Counted from the first letter of the stretch, positions 10,867 through 19,943 are shown. The stretch: 64,000 bases of DNA from Kluyvera genomosp. 1 (GCF_001266615.1 NZ_LGHZ01000012.1:206316-270315); one strand, 5' to 3'. Numbers and translations: made by a program. Notes: generated by a model not told the origin, from the sequence alone.

Positions 10867-12456
10867 TTAGTGCTCGCGAGTTTTACGGAACTCAACGTCA
10901 GGATAACGCTCCTGAGTCAGGTTCAGGTTGACCATGGTCGGCGCGATATACGTCAGGTTATCGCCGCCGTCGAGCGCCAGCTGAATTTCGTTCTTACGCT
11001 TAAACTCTTCGAATTTCTTCACGTCCTTGCCTTCGACCCAGCGGGCAGTGGCGACGTTAACGGATTCGTAGATAGCTTCAACGTTGTATTCGCTTTTCAG
11101 GCGGGCTACGACCACGTCAAACTGCAGCACACCAACGGCGCCTACAATCAAATCGTTGTTAGCGATTGGGCGGAATACCTGTACCGCACCTTCTTCCGAC
11201 AGCTGGACCAGACCTTTCAGCAGCTGTTTTTGTTTCAACGGGTCTTTCAGGCGGATACGACGGAACAGTTCAGGTGCGAAGTTCGGAATACCGGTGAACT
11301 TCATCATTTCACCCTGAGTAAAGGTGTCGCCAATCTGAATCGTGCCGTGGTTATGCAGGCCGATGATATCGCCCGGATAGGCTTCTTCAACGTGCGAGCG
11401 GTCACCGGCCATAAAGGTCAGCGCGTCGGAAATCACCACGTCCTTACCAATACGTACCTGACGCAGCTTCATGCCTTTTTCATATTTACCGGACACCACG
11501 CGCATAAACGCCACACGGTCGCGGTGTTTCGGGTCCATGTTGGCCTGAATTTTAAAAACAAAGCCGGTGAACTTCTCATCCTGCGCTTCAACCAGACGCG
11601 TATCTGTGCGACGCGGCATCGGTGCCGGAGCCCACTCCACTAAACCGTCAAGCATATGGTCTACGCCAAAGTTACCCAGCGCGGTCCCGAAGAATACAGG
11701 GGTAATTTCGCCAGCCAGGAACAGCTCTTTATCGAACTCGTTGGATGCGCCCTGAACCAGTTCCAGCTCATCACGCAGCTGCTGCGCCAGGTCTTCGCCC
11801 ACCGCGGCATCCAGTTCCGGGTTGTTCAGACCTTTAACAATGCGCACTTCCTGGATGGTGTGGCCCTTACCGGTCTGGTACAGATAGGTTTCATCTTTAT
11901 AAAGATGGTACACACCTTTGAACAGCTTGCCGCAGCCAATCGGCCAGGTGATAGGCGCACAGCCGATTTTCAGCTCGCGCTCCACTTCATCCAGCACTTC
12001 CATCGGATCGCGGATGTCACGGTCAAGTTTGTTCATGAAGGTCAGGATCGGCGTGTCACGCAGACGGGTGACTTCCATCAGCTTACGAGTACGATCCTCG
12101 ACCCCTTTTGCGGCATCAATCACCATTAAACAGCAGTCCACCGCCGTCAGAGTACGGTAGGTATCTTCCGAGAAGTCTTCGTGCCCCGGGGTGTCCAGCA
12201 GGTTCACCAGGCAGTCGTGATACGGGAACTGCATGACGGAGGTGGTAATGGAGATCCCACGCTGTTTTTCCATCTCCATCCAGTCAGATTTTGCATGCTG
12301 GCTGGAGCCACGGCCTTTTACGGTACCCGCAGTCTGAATGGCCTGTCCGAATAACAGAACCTTTTCAGTAATTGTCGTTTTACCGGCATCCGGGTGAGAA
12401 ATAATGGCAAAAGTGCGGCGCTTGGCCACCTCTTGCAGATAAGGAGACAACGTCAT
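10867..12456 (-). CDS. prfC: peptide chain release factor 3
   Basis: GTPase that recycles RF1/RF2 from the ribosome after peptide release. The 529 residues equal the E. coli length. G1 motif SHPDAGKTT, switch region [13 protein letters not shown]3 DTPGHEDF and G4 NKLDR are all present, followed by the EF-Tu-like domain II and the RF3 C-terminal domain. It is cytoplasmic. It stands alone, with a hairpin terminator immediately downstream and a 92-bp gap from yjjG. Confidence 0.98.
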   Translation of the reverse strand: MTLSPYLQEVAKRRTFAIISHPDAGKTTITEKVLLFGQAIQTAGTVKGRGSSQHAKSDWMEMEKQRGISITTSVMQFPYHDCLVNLLDTPGHEDFSEDTYRTLTAVDCCLMVIDAAKGVEDRTRKLMEVTRLRDTPILTFMNKLDRDIRDPMEVLDEVERELKIGCAPITWPIGCGKLFKGVYHLYKDETYLYQTGKGHTIQEVRIVKGLNNPELDAAVGEDLAQQLRDELELVQGASNEFDKELFLAGEITPVFFGTALGNFGVDHMLDGLVEWAPAPMPRRTDTRLVEAQDEKFTGFVFKIQANMDPKHRDRVAFMRVVSGKYEKGMKLRQVRIGKDVVISDALTFMAGDRSHVEEAYPGDIIGLHNHGTIQIGDTFTQGEMMKFTGIPNFAPELFRRIRLKDPLKQKQLLKGLVQLSEEGAVQVFRPIANNDLIVGAVGVLQFDVVVARLKSEYNVEAIYESVNVATARWVEGKDVKKFEEFKRKNEIQLALDGGDNLTYIAPTMVNLNLTQERYPDVEFRKTREH

Positions 12457-12548
12457 AATTCATTCTTCTTAGTAAACGCGGCAACGCGCCACGCATGTTG
12501 AATACGAAAAAATTGCGGCTATTTTACCCATCAATGGGGGGCTGGCAA

Positions 12549-13226
12549 TCACTGTTTACACAGGAGTAACTCCAGTTCAGGCAATGAGGTCACCGTCCAG
12601 TCAGGCTTAATGCCTTCTGGCAGCGGACGTTGATGGGCATTTAACCAGCAGGTAGCCCAACTGGCGTTCATGCCACCGCGAATATCAGACTCGGCGGTAT
12701 CGCCAACCATGAGTACGCGAGAACGGTCCGGGTTCCCGGCCAGTTCCAGGGTATAGTCAAAGATCCGGCGATCCGGCTTTGCGACACCCACTTCTTCCGA
12801 AATTATCAGCAGTTCAAAATGGTCGCGTAGCCCCGTGCGTTCCAGACGCGTCTGCTGCAGCGAGGTGAAGCCGTTGGTGATAATGCCCATTTTCACCTTT
12901 CCTTGCAGCGCATTCAGCAGCGATACCGCTCCCGGTAGCGGCGCACAGATCTCGGCCATCGCATTCATAAAAGCATCGTTAAGATCGCCTGGATGGACGT
13001 TTAAACGTTCTGCCCAACTGGTAAAGCGCTGATGTTGAAGCTGGAGCGAGGTAATCGCGCCATTCTGGTAATCCACCCACAGCGGTTTATTGATCGCCTG
13101 GTAGTCCTGAAAATCTTCCGCGGTAAATGTCACGCTATAGTCGAGAAACATCCGCTGTAGGCCGCTAAACGAGTCAAACGTAAACAGCGTCTCGTCGGCA
13201 TCGAAGAAAATCCAGTCCCACTTCAT
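12549..13226 (-). CDS. yjjG: HAD-family pyrimidine 5'-nucleotidase YjjG
   Basis: House-cleaning nucleotidase that dephosphorylates dUMP, dTMP, UMP and non-canonical pyrimidine nucleotides in E. coli. 225 residues. HAD motif I is FFDADETLF with Asp9 and Asp11, motif II is ITNG, and motif IV is [10 protein letters not shown] take the second of two adjacent ATGs (13226) because it gives the E. coli N-terminus MKWDWIFF and better spacing to AAGGTG. rimI lies 17 bp upstream on the same strand, giving a holD-rimI-yjjG series. Confidence 0.96.
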   Translation of the reverse strand: MKWDWIFFDADETLFTFDSFSGLQRMFLDYSVTFTAEDFQDYQAINKPLWVDYQNGAITSLQLQHQRFTSWAERLNVHPGDLNDAFMNAMAEICAPLPGAVSLLNALQGKVKMGIITNGFTSLQQTRLERTGLRDHFELLIISEEVGVAKPDRRIFDYTLELAGNPDRSRVLMVGDTAESDIRGGMNASWATCWLNAHQRPLPEGIKPDWTVTSLPELELLLCKQ

Positions 13227-13243
13227 CATCTTTTCACCTTGTC

Positions 13244-13690
13244 TTACATACTGATGGGCAGCGCCATAATAATGGCATCCTCACGGCCTTCTGCCGTCGG
13301 ATAATAGTTGCGACGAATGGTCGCTTCGTTAAAGCCTAAACTCTCATACAACGCGATAGCCGCGTGATTTGACGCACGAACCTCAAGCCATAGCGTCGCC
13401 ACACCGCGCGTTTCTAATGAATCAATGAGATGTTCAAGCAGTTCACGCCCCAGGCCACGGCGCTGATAATCAGGGTCGACGGCAATATTAAACAGCGTCG
13501 CTTCATCCAGGACAATTTGCGTAATCGCAAAGGCCGCCATCTCACCATCGACTGACATCTGGAGATTCAGATAGCGTTCACCCTGATTGCTGGCAAAGGT
13601 TTGTTCACTCCAGGGAAACGCATGGGCGCGTTTTTCAATGTCAAAGGCGCGAGGTAAATCAGTCGTGCTGAGGATAGAAATCGTGTTCAT
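13244..13690 (-). CDS. rimI: ribosomal protein S18 alanine N-acetyltransferase RimI
   Basis: Acetylates the N-terminal Ala of ribosomal protein S18. 148 residues, the E. coli length, starting [20 protein letters not shown]. The acetyl-CoA-binding GNAT motif A is [20 protein letters not shown], and the [13 protein letters not shown] motif follows. The start at 13690 lies inside the end of holD, a 32-bp overlap, as in E. coli. An upstream in-frame extension is simply the holD region read in another frame and is rejected. Confidence 0.97.
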   Translation of the reverse strand: MNTISILSTTDLPRAFDIEKRAHAFPWSEQTFASNQGERYLNLQMSVDGEMAAFAITQIVLDEATLFNIAVDPDYQRRGLGRELLEHLIDSLETRGVATLWLEVRASNHAAIALYESLGFNEATIRRNYYPTAEGREDAIIMALPISM

Positions 13691-14072
13691 GGGCGCAAAT
13701 TTGTTGCCAAAGCGCGGCGCGCGCAGGCGCGCTGGCTTGCAGTTCATTAAATGTAGGCGTCGTAAGGACAACGCCTTCCAGCGTGGCTGATGCCGTATTG
13801 CCAAGATGCCAACAATGACAGCGGCTGCCCTCGGGCAGCATGGCGACACGATCGGGCGTCAGCGGTAAAACCTGGTCAGGCGTAAGACATAACGCGCGAA
13901 GAATATCGCTTATTAATGGCTCCGTCAGCGCGGGTAACGCTTCCCCCACCATCACTAAACGAACATGCTGCGGGAGCGTAATGGCGATTTCACCCTGCAG
14001 TACCCCGGGGCGGTGCAGTGACCACTGGGTAATACCCAACTGTTGTAATTGCCAGTCTCGCCGGGATGTCAT
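13659..14072 (-). CDS. holD: DNA polymerase III psi subunit
   Basis: Psi links the clamp loader to chi and SSB at the replication fork. 137 residues, identical in length to E. coli HolD. The N-terminus MTSRRDWQLQQLGITQW carries the chi-binding segment, and the C-terminus [19 protein letters not shown] is family-typical. The rimI start overlaps its 3' end by 32 bp. It is divergent from rsmC across a 294-bp spacer that holds a repeat-like element. Confidence 0.97.
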   Translation of the reverse strand: MTSRRDWQLQQLGITQWSLHRPGVLQGEIAITLPQHVRLVMVGEALPALTEPLISDILRALCLTPDQVLPLTPDRVAMLPEGSRCHCWHLGNTASATLEGVVLTTPTFNELQASAPARAALWQQICAHEHDFYPQHD

Positions 14073-14149
14073 GTGAAATGCTCCTGTCTATCAAGGGCGC
14101 AAATATAGCAAATTCATCGAAACTGCGCCAATGACACTCTCTATTCACA

Positions 14150-14325
14150 AAATCATTCGAGTTGTATCACCAAACGCCTTAGCGTTTTGAACAGCGCTTG
14201 TGCTGGCCCCGAAGGGGCGAGGCTGCAAGCCGAGTAACCCAGCAAGCAAGTGCATCCCTGGATGCGTACATAAGTAGGTGACTGGGGTGAAAGAGTGCAG
14301 CCAACGTAGAGGCAACTTGCAGGAT
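14150..14325. repeat. dispersed enterobacterial repeat-like element in the holD/rsmC spacer
   Basis: A roughly 175-bp stretch begins near ATTCGAGTTG and ends near GCAACTTGCAGGAT, which are weak terminal inverted repeats. Inside are the hairpin GGCCCCGAAGGGGC and the segment ACATAAGTAGGTGACTGGGG. I recall similar sequences scattered between genes of many enterics, but I cannot name the family. The rsmC -10 hexamer TATAAT at 14332-14337 lies just outside it. Confidence 0.5.
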
Positions 14326-14366
14326 GACGTGTATAATCGCCGCTTAAGTTTATTGAGGAATAATTC

Positions 14367-15398
14367 ATGTCTGCTTTTACCCCGGCAAGTGAAGTCTTGC
14401 TGCGCCACAGTGATGATTTCGAACAGAGCCGTATTTTCTTTGCCGGCGATTTGCAGGATGACCTGCCCGCTCGTCTGGAAACCGCGGCCAGCCGCGCACA
14501 TACCCAGCAATACCACCACTGGCAGGTACTGAGTCGCCAGATGAATGACAACGTCCGTTTTAGCCTTGTGGCCGAAGCGGAAGATGTGGCGGACAGCGAT
14601 ACCTTTATCTACTACTGGCCGAAAAACAAGCCAGAAGCGCAGTTCCAACTGATGAATATTCTGTCCCTGCTGCCGGTCGGCACGGATATTTTCGTTGTCG
14701 GCGAGAACCGTAGCGGTGTGCGTAGCGCAGAGCAGATGCTGGCGGAGTTCGCACCGCTCAACAAAATTGATAGCGCCCGCCGTTGTGGTCTGTACCACGG
14801 TCGTCTGGAAAAGCAGCCGACATTCGATGCAGATGCTTTCTGGGGCGAATACGCTCAGGGCGATCTGACCATCAAAACGCTGCCAGGCGTCTTCAGTCGT
14901 GATGGTCTGGATGTGGGTAGCCAACTGTTGCTCTCTACGCTGACTCCGCATACTAAAGGCAAAGTGCTGGATGTGGGCTGTGGCGCGGGCGTGCTTGCGG
15001 TTTCATTGGCTAATCATTCACCGAAGGTTCGTTTAACGCTATGCGACGTGAATGCAGCAGCAGTCGAAGCCAGCCGCGCAACGCTTGCAGCAAACGGTAT
15101 TGAGGGCGAGGTTCTGGCGAGCAATGTCTTCTCCGAGATCAACGGTCGTTTCGACATGATTATCTCCAACCCACCGTTCCATGATGGCATGCAAACCAGC
15201 CTGGATGCCGCACAGACTCTGATCCGCGGAGCGGTGCGTCATCTGAACAGCGGTGGCGAACTGCGCATCGTGGCCAACGCCTTCCTGCCGTATCCGGCGA
15301 TACTGGACGAAATGTTTGGTTTCCATGAAGTGATCGCTCAAACCGGACGCTTCAAAGTCTATCGCGCCATCATGACCCGTCAGGCGAAAAAGGCTTAA
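14367..15398 (+). CDS. rsmC: 16S rRNA m2G1207 methyltransferase
   Basis: SAM-dependent methylation of G1207 of 16S rRNA in the 30S subunit. 343 residues, the E. coli length. It has two domains: an N-terminal degenerate methyltransferase fold (about 1-165) and a C-terminal catalytic domain with the SAM motif [11 protein letters not shown] and the N2-guanine methyltransferase signature [14 protein letters not shown] precedes the ATG by 7 bp. A REP-like hairpin follows the stop. Confidence 0.97.
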   Translation: MSAFTPASEVLLRHSDDFEQSRIFFAGDLQDDLPARLETAASRAHTQQYHHWQVLSRQMNDNVRFSLVAEAEDVADSDTFIYYWPKNKPEAQFQLMNILSLLPVGTDIFVVGENRSGVRSAEQMLAEFAPLNKIDSARRCGLYHGRLEKQPTFDADAFWGEYAQGDLTIKTLPGVFSRDGLDVGSQLLLSTLTPHTKGKVLDVGCGAGVLAVSLANHSPKVRLTLCDVNAAAVEASRATLAANGIEGEVLASNVFSEINGRFDMIISNPPFHDGMQTSLDAAQTLIRGAVRHLNSGGELRIVANAFLPYPAILDEMFGFHEVIAQTGRFKVYRAIMTRQAKKA

Positions 15399-15405
15399 TC
15401 CACAG

Positions 15406-15435
15406 GCCGGATGACGCATAAACGCGGCATCCGGC
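15406..15435. repeat. REP element after rsmC
   Basis: Palindrome GCCGGATGACGC...GCATCCGGC, of REP type, directly after the rsmC stop. It may also stabilise or terminate the rsmC mRNA. Confidence 0.7.
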
Positions 15436-15494
15436 TCAAAACTGAGGCAATCGCCGTTTTTTGCAGCAATCACGCACCGACCTACAATTAAGTA

Positions 15495-15530
15495 TTGACG
15501 TCAAGCGTAAAACCACTAGAATGCGCCTCC
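15495..15530 (+). promoter_or_regulatory. stable-RNA promoter of the tRNA-Leu cluster
   Basis: TTGACG at 15495-15500, a 16-bp spacer, TAGAAT at 15517-15522, then the GC-rich discriminator GCGCCTCC typical of stringently controlled tRNA promoters. It lies about 40 bp before the first tRNA. Confidence 0.8.
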
Positions 15531-15562
15531 GTGGTAACGATACTTTTTTGTATCGATGGTAT

Positions 15563-15649
15563 GCGAAGGTGGCGGAATTGGTAGACGCGCTAGCTTCAGG
15601 TGTTAGTGTCCTTTCGGACGTGGGGGTTCAAGTCCCCCCCCTCGCACCA
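15563..15649 (+). tRNA. tRNA-Leu(CAG), first copy
   Basis: 87 nt from GCGAAGGTGGCGG to the encoded CCA. The anticodon loop is TTCAGGT (anticodon CAG). It has a class II long variable arm (GTCCTTTCGGACG here) and T arm GGGGGTTCAAGTCCCCC. Its variable arm and T loop differ from those of the next two copies. It matches the E. coli leuQPV cluster in sequence and position. Confidence 0.98.
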
Positions 15650-15676
15650 TAAACCACGTTATATCGCTCGCACTGT

Positions 15677-15762
15677 GCGAAGGTGGCGGAATTGGTAGAC
15701 GCGCTAGCTTCAGGTGTTAGTGTCCTTAGGATGTGGGGGTTCGAGTCCCCCCCCTCGCACCA
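15677..15762 (+). tRNA. tRNA-Leu(CAG), second copy
   Basis: 86 nt, same acceptor and anticodon arms as the first copy. The variable arm is TGTCCTTAGGATG, one base shorter, and the T loop reads TTCGAGT instead of TTCAAGT. The CCA is encoded. Confidence 0.98.
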
Positions 15763-15794
15763 CGAGGGCGATATAATAGCAACGAGACTTCTGT

Positions 15795-15880
15795 GCGAAG
15801 GTGGCGGAATTGGTAGACGCGCTAGCTTCAGGTGTTAGTGTCCTTAGGATGTGGGGGTTCGAGTCCCCCCCCTCGCACCA
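15795..15880 (+). tRNA. tRNA-Leu(CAG), third copy
   Basis: 86 nt, identical over its length to the second copy, which points to recent duplication or gene conversion. The spacers between copies are 27 and 32 bp. I see no clear terminator in the 34 bp before the converging yjjZ gene. Confidence 0.98.
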
Positions 15881-15914
15881 GCATTCTCGTTCTCTCCCTG
15901 AAATTCCTCCTTGA

Positions 15915-16154
15915 TTATTCCATCATTTTTAAATTCATCGTTATCAAGACAATGCCGCCGATCAAAGCAATGCATGATGGCAGCAGTACGAAATGACGTA
16001 GCTGACGATGCCAAATCATTACGCAGCTTAACAGCAAACCGACAACAATCACTGCGCGCCAAACGTCCGCCGACAGGCCCATTGTACTCAGTATCGCCAA
16101 CGCAACACCCGGAATCAGAACGCCCCAGCCACTGCCTAATGTTCTTTGCAACAT
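15915..16154 (-). CDS. yjjZ: small membrane protein YjjZ (DUF1435)
   Basis: 79 residues, MLQRTLGSGWGVLIPGVALA onward. Three hydrophobic segments (about residues 8-28, 32-47 and 55-75) indicate an inner-membrane protein. Position between the tRNA-Leu cluster and fhuF is as in E. coli yjjZ, which I recall as an iron-regulated DUF1435 member. A strong Fur box lies 17 bp upstream of the ATG at 16171-16189. Its function is unknown; a link to iron limitation is inferred only from the Fur site and from nearby fhuF. Confidence 0.75.
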   Translation of the reverse strand: MLQRTLGSGWGVLIPGVALAILSTMGLSADVWRAVIVVGLLLSCVMIWHRQLRHFVLLPSCIALIGGIVLITMNLKMME

Positions 16155-16170
16155 GACCCAACCCGCAAAT

Positions 16171-16189
16171 GATAATGATACTCAATATC
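16171..16189. promoter_or_regulatory. Fur box upstream of yjjZ
   Basis: GATAATGATACTCAATATC matches the 19-bp Fur consensus GATAATGATAATCATTATC at 17 positions. It would repress yjjZ on the minus strand under iron-replete conditions. Confidence 0.8.
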
Positions 16190-16381
16190 ATATGTTATTT
16201 TTTGTTATTTGTCAGCTTATACGCTAAGGTTTCATAATCATTAATGACATGAATATTGTATGGTGATACGTTGTATAAAAATAATATGTCGAATAATTAT
16301 ATATTCGCGTTTTAACGCATCTTTTATTCTTGTTTTTTATGCACTTAATTATTTATTTAAGGCTGACTACAACTTCAAACA

Positions 16382-17446
16382 ATGACTGTACAATCATGGC
16401 GCACGCTGCGCGCACAAAAATATCAGCTCACGTTCAGGCTGTATTTGTTTCTAAACCTCGTCTCATCGGCGCTATCTGTCTTGAGCCCGATATATGACGT
16501 CAATATTTTCCCTCTGCCCGCAACGCTGATTGCGGTAGGCAGCGGAATACTGCTGCTCTGGAACTGGCGATATTCCCGTATCCGTTTGAATGTACCGATA
16601 ATTTCGGCAGCCTTTGGCTGTTTTTGGGCGTGGCATACTTTAAGTAAAACTCAGGTCCTTTATTCGGCAAACGACAATTTCCAACTTGTAGCGCTATTCA
16701 GCGTACTATTTGTTGGGACGATTGCATTTTCAAATAATATCATCGCCTTTGCGCTACATTCACTGCCAACCTTTATTGTCTGTTTAGCAACCAGTGACAC
16801 CGACCAATGGTGGCGAATGGTCTACTGCTTCGCACTACCATTAATTGGTATTGCCATCCAATACGTTATCCAGCGACGTAACGATACTTTCGCCCAGGGA
16901 TTAATGTATAAGCTGCTGGAAGAGCGAGAAACCCTAAACGGCCTGAGCATGCTTGACCCGCTGACCGGTCTCTATAACCGCCGTGGCTTCCAGTTCCGTC
17001 TGGAGTCGCTGCTGGCGGTAGGAACGGGGCAGCACTCAGTATTGCTGTTAGATATTGACCATTTTAAGGCCTATAACGATCATTATGGCCATATGATGGG
17101 TGACCAGGCGCTTATGCGTGTCTCTGCCGCTATTCGCAATTCTGTACGCTCACGCGACATTGTGACGCGTTTTGGCGGTGAAGAGTTCATGGTGCTACTG
17201 CCACACTGTGATATCCCGACCGCCATGCAGGCGGCAGAACGCATTCGTCAGCACGTGTATGATCTCAAAATCCCACATATGTTTAACGCCAGCGTCGCAA
17301 CCCATGTGACCGTCAGCATTGGTGTCGCCCCGCTGATAGATAAAGACATCAACGCCTCGATGGCCATGGCGGATAAAGCGCTATACGAAGCCAAAAACAT
17401 GGGACGTAATAACATTCTGAACAGCGATCAGATTCCCGCCGTCTAA
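16382..17446 (+). CDS. membrane diguanylate cyclase (GGDEF)
   Basis: 354 residues. About six N-terminal transmembrane segments (roughly 20-165) form an unnamed sensor part, then a GGDEF domain runs from DPLTGLYNRRGF to the end. The active-site loop is RFGGEEF, and the metal/substrate segment LLDIDHFKAYNDHYGH is intact, so c-di-GMP synthesis is likely. I see no RxxD inhibitory site immediately before GGEEF. The ribosome binding site is weak. Salmonella STM4551, a diguanylate cyclase next to fhuF, is the likely counterpart from memory. A terminator follows at 17454-17492. Confidence 0.92.
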   Translation: MTVQSWRTLRAQKYQLTFRLYLFLNLVSSALSVLSPIYDVNIFPLPATLIAVGSGILLLWNWRYSRIRLNVPIISAAFGCFWAWHTLSKTQVLYSANDNFQLVALFSVLFVGTIAFSNNIIAFALHSLPTFIVCLATSDTDQWWRMVYCFALPLIGIAIQYVIQRRNDTFAQGLMYKLLEERETLNGLSMLDPLTGLYNRRGFQFRLESLLAVGTGQHSVLLLDIDHFKAYNDHYGHMMGDQALMRVSAAIRNSVRSRDIVTRFGGEEFMVLLPHCDIPTAMQAAERIRQHVYDLKIPHMFNASVATHVTVSIGVAPLIDKDINASMAMADKALYEAKNMGRNNILNSDQIPAV

Positions 17447-17453
17447 GTTCACA

Positions 17454-17492
17454 AAAATCAGGCGCAGGTGACAAACCGCTTGCGCCTGATTT
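17454..17492 (+). terminator. terminator after the GGDEF gene
   Basis: Stem AAATCAGGCGCA / TGCGCCTGATTT with a 14-base loop, ending in TTTC. The stem lies just after the stop at 17446. Confidence 0.75.
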
Positions 17493-17503
17493 CATCTATA
17501 GCT

Positions 17504-17522
17504 ACGATTACTAATCATTATC
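17504..17522. promoter_or_regulatory. Fur box upstream of fhuF
   Basis: The right half AATCATTATC (17513-17522) matches the Fur consensus fully; the left half is degenerate, giving about 13 of 19. It lies 27 bp before the fhuF ATG. E. coli fhuF is Fur-repressed, which supports the call. Confidence 0.65.
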
Positions 17523-17548
17523 ATTTAGGTTTGTATCTCGCTATTCCT

Positions 17549-18337
17549 ATGGCTTATCGTTCCGCTCCCATTATTGATGATCTGATCTGGCGTACGCCGC
17601 TCTCACCGAGCGAAAATGCGTTAGCGGAATCGGTGCGTGCGAAAATAACCGAACAGCGTCCACATATGCTGGAGCTGTTTCGCCTGAATGAAGATACTCC
17701 AGACCGTGCTAAAACACTGGCTGAATGGGCAAAACCCGCGGAGTTAAGCTCGCTGCTAGCCGTCTACTCCGATCATATCTACCGTCATCAGCCAACGCAG
17801 ACGAGGGAAAGTAAGCCGCTGATTTCGCTCTGGGCGCAGTGGTATATCGGCCTGTTAGTACCGCCATTAATGTTGGCGCTGTTGACTGAAGAATCGGCTA
17901 TTTCCCTCTCTCCTGACCATTTCCGCGTGGAATTTCACGAGACAGGCCGCGCGGCCTGCTTCTGGGTCGATGTGTACCACGATCTCCGCGCCAGCCAGAA
18001 ACCCGTCGCCGACCGTATGGATAACATCGTGACACAGGCGCTGATGCCTGTCGTTGAGGCTCTGGAAGCAACGGGGGATATCAACGGTAAGCTTATCTGG
18101 AGTAATACCGGTTATTTAATTAACTGGTATCTCGGTGAGATGATCGCACTTCTGGGTGAGGAACAGGTTAGCCTGCTGCGCCAACGCTGCTTCTTTGCCA
18201 AAACGCTCGCTAACGGTCAGGATAACCCACTGTGGCGTACCGTGGTCATGCGGGATGGTCGTTTAGTTCGCCGTACCTGCTGCCAGCGCTACCGCCTGCC
18301 AGACGTTCAACAATGCGGTGATTGCACGCTGAAATAA
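17549..18337 (+). CDS. fhuF: ferric-siderophore reductase FhuF
   Basis: Cytoplasmic 2Fe-2S protein that reduces hydroxamate-siderophore iron to release Fe(II). 262 residues from ATG 17549, the E. coli length. The unusual cluster ligand motif Cys-Cys-X10-Cys-X2-Cys is present at the C-terminus (CCQRYRLPDVQQCGDC). The central SLWAQWYIGL and FHETGRAACFWVDV segments are family signatures. The upstream in-frame extension from 17468 would run through the Fur box and is rejected. Confidence 0.97.
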   Translation: MAYRSAPIIDDLIWRTPLSPSENALAESVRAKITEQRPHMLELFRLNEDTPDRAKTLAEWAKPAELSSLLAVYSDHIYRHQPTQTRESKPLISLWAQWYIGLLVPPLMLALLTEESAISLSPDHFRVEFHETGRAACFWVDVYHDLRASQKPVADRMDNIVTQALMPVVEALEATGDINGKLIWSNTGYLINWYLGEMIALLGEEQVSLLRQRCFFAKTLANGQDNPLWRTVVMRDGRLVRRTCCQRYRLPDVQQCGDCTLK

Positions 18338-18362
18338 TCAACGGGGCTTTCGCCCCGTTGAT
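18337..18362. terminator. bidirectional terminator fhuF / PTS IIC
   Basis: Perfect 11-bp stem ATCAACGGGGC / GCCCCGTTGAT with loop TTTC, between two converging genes. The T-runs are poor, so strength is uncertain. Confidence 0.65.
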
Positions 18363-18373
18363 ATCCTACCGAT

Positions 18374-19720
18374 TTATGCAACCTGCTGGCTTTCTTCTGC
18401 CGCCGCACGCTGCGCCTCTTCTTCTTCCTGCTCAAGCAATTGTTTTTCGTAGACTTTAAAGAATGGATAGTAAATAACCGCTGAAACACACGCCAGCAGC
18501 ACAACCAGAATTGCCGCACGGAAGTCCCAGCCAAGTGCCCACGCGCCACCGATTGGTGCAGGCGCAGTCCACGGTACAACGGAGATCACGCGACCAATCA
18601 GATCCAGTTTCATTGCCGCCCAAGCCAGAATGGCGTTAACCATCGGCGCCAACAGGAACGGAATAAAGAACACCGGGTTCATTACGATTGGCGTACCAAA
18701 AATCACCGGCTCATTGATATTGAACAGGCTAGGCACCACGCTCAGGCGACCAATTGAGCGCAGATGCGCTGAGCGGCTACGCAGGTAGCAGAACACCAGT
18801 CCCATCGTCGCACCGGAACCGCCCACTACGATAAAGAAGGTCCAGAAGGCCTCCATAAAGATGTGTGGCAAAGGCGCACCTTGTGCCAGCGCAGTCTGGT
18901 TCAGGCCCAGGTTGGTCAGCCAGAACATCTGCAGCATGCCAGAGACAATCGCCGCACCATGGATGCCAGCAAACCACAGCAGGTGACCGATCAGGACCGC
19001 CAGCAGAATGGCCGGTAAAGAGTCAGCTGCGGAAACCAGCGGTTTAAATACCGACATAATGGCCTGTGGGATCAGCATGTCGAATTGGCTTTGAATGAAC
19101 AGACTTAGGGGGTACAGCGTCAGCACTACAACCAGTACAGGAATCAACAGATCAAAGGAGTTTTTGATCATCGGCGGCACCTGGTCCGGCAGGCGGATAC
19201 CAATGTTGCGGATTTTCAGAAAGCGCATCATTTCGACACAGTAGACCGCCACCAGAATTGCGGTGAAAATACCGGTTCCACCAAGACTGTCTACAGGCAG
19301 ATGACCGCTGGTTTTGGGTGCAGCAACCAGCAGAAATGCCATAATTGACAGCATGGAGCACATGAACGGGTCGAGCTGATTGGTTTTTTCGTAGTGCTTA
19401 CCCAAGTTGTACGATATTGCCGCGCAGATATAGATCGACATTATGCCCATCGTCATATCAAACGGCGTCAGAATACGCCCTTCAAATTCTTTGGCCAGGT
19501 CTAGCCACGCGCGAGCAAAGCCCCAAGTGGTATCCGGTGAAAACGGTGGATAAGCAAACACTAACAAGAACGACCCAACGATCATGAAAGGCATCGCGGA
19601 GATAAAACCGTCACGGATAGCCATGACGTGGCGCTGAGATGAAATCCGTCCTGCAACGGGACTGACGTAATTTTCTACAAAACGAAATATTAAATTAAAT
19701 GCAGCGTGATTAGCAGACAT
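18374..19720 (-). CDS. PTS IIC component, lactose/cellobiose family (orphan)
   Basis: Sugar-translocating membrane subunit of a phosphotransferase system, 448 residues. The start at 19720 (MSANHAAFNLIFRF) has AGGAGG 7 bp upstream; the ORF extends farther upstream without a site. About ten transmembrane segments and the family signature FNINEPVIFGTPIV with HLLWFAGIHG are present. No IIA, IIB, glycosidase or regulator gene adjoins it, so it must borrow partners encoded elsewhere or be a relic. The C-terminus is a charged Glu-rich tail (EQEEEEAQRAAAEE). Substrate is probably a beta-diglucoside or chitobiose-type sugar; this is family inference only. Confidence 0.9.
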   Translation of the reverse strand: MSANHAAFNLIFRFVENYVSPVAGRISSQRHVMAIRDGFISAMPFMIVGSFLLVFAYPPFSPDTTWGFARAWLDLAKEFEGRILTPFDMTMGIMSIYICAAISYNLGKHYEKTNQLDPFMCSMLSIMAFLLVAAPKTSGHLPVDSLGGTGIFTAILVAVYCVEMMRFLKIRNIGIRLPDQVPPMIKNSFDLLIPVLVVVLTLYPLSLFIQSQFDMLIPQAIMSVFKPLVSAADSLPAILLAVLIGHLLWFAGIHGAAIVSGMLQMFWLTNLGLNQTALAQGAPLPHIFMEAFWTFFIVVGGSGATMGLVFCYLRSRSAHLRSIGRLSVVPSLFNINEPVIFGTPIVMNPVFFIPFLLAPMVNAILAWAAMKLDLIGRVISVVPWTAPAPIGGAWALGWDFRAAILVVLLACVSAVIYYPFFKVYEKQLLEQEEEEAQRAAAEESQQVA

Positions 19721-19918
19721 AGCAGCCCTCCTGACAGGCTTGAGACGTAAGCACAGCAACAACGATTTTGCCGACGCATAACTGGGCATACGATGAACTA
19801 CCATGACGCGCGGATGTGTGGCCCGCATTGATGTTCATTTGAATACAGTTCATACACGGCTCTTATTATAGATACAAAGGAAGTTACCACCGCAGTATCA
19901 GTCGCCGCGCAAAGAACA

Positions 19919-19943
19919 GCAACCGGTTACAGTAACCGGTTGC
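19919..19943. promoter_or_regulatory. 25-bp perfect palindrome in the 337-bp divergent spacer
   Basis: GCAACCGGTTAC-A-GTAACCGGTTGC: 12-bp arms around a single A. It contains two AACCGGTT cores of the kind bound by LacI/GalR-type repressors. It lies about 200 bp upstream of the PTS IIC ATG and 115 bp upstream of the deacylase gene. I see no gene in the rest of 19721-20057. Confidence 0.55.

Noticed and set aside
16382..17446. c-di-GMP phosphodiesterase activity in the GGDEF gene
   Set aside because: No EAL or HD-GYP domain follows the GGDEF domain; the protein ends 30 residues after the last GGDEF segment.
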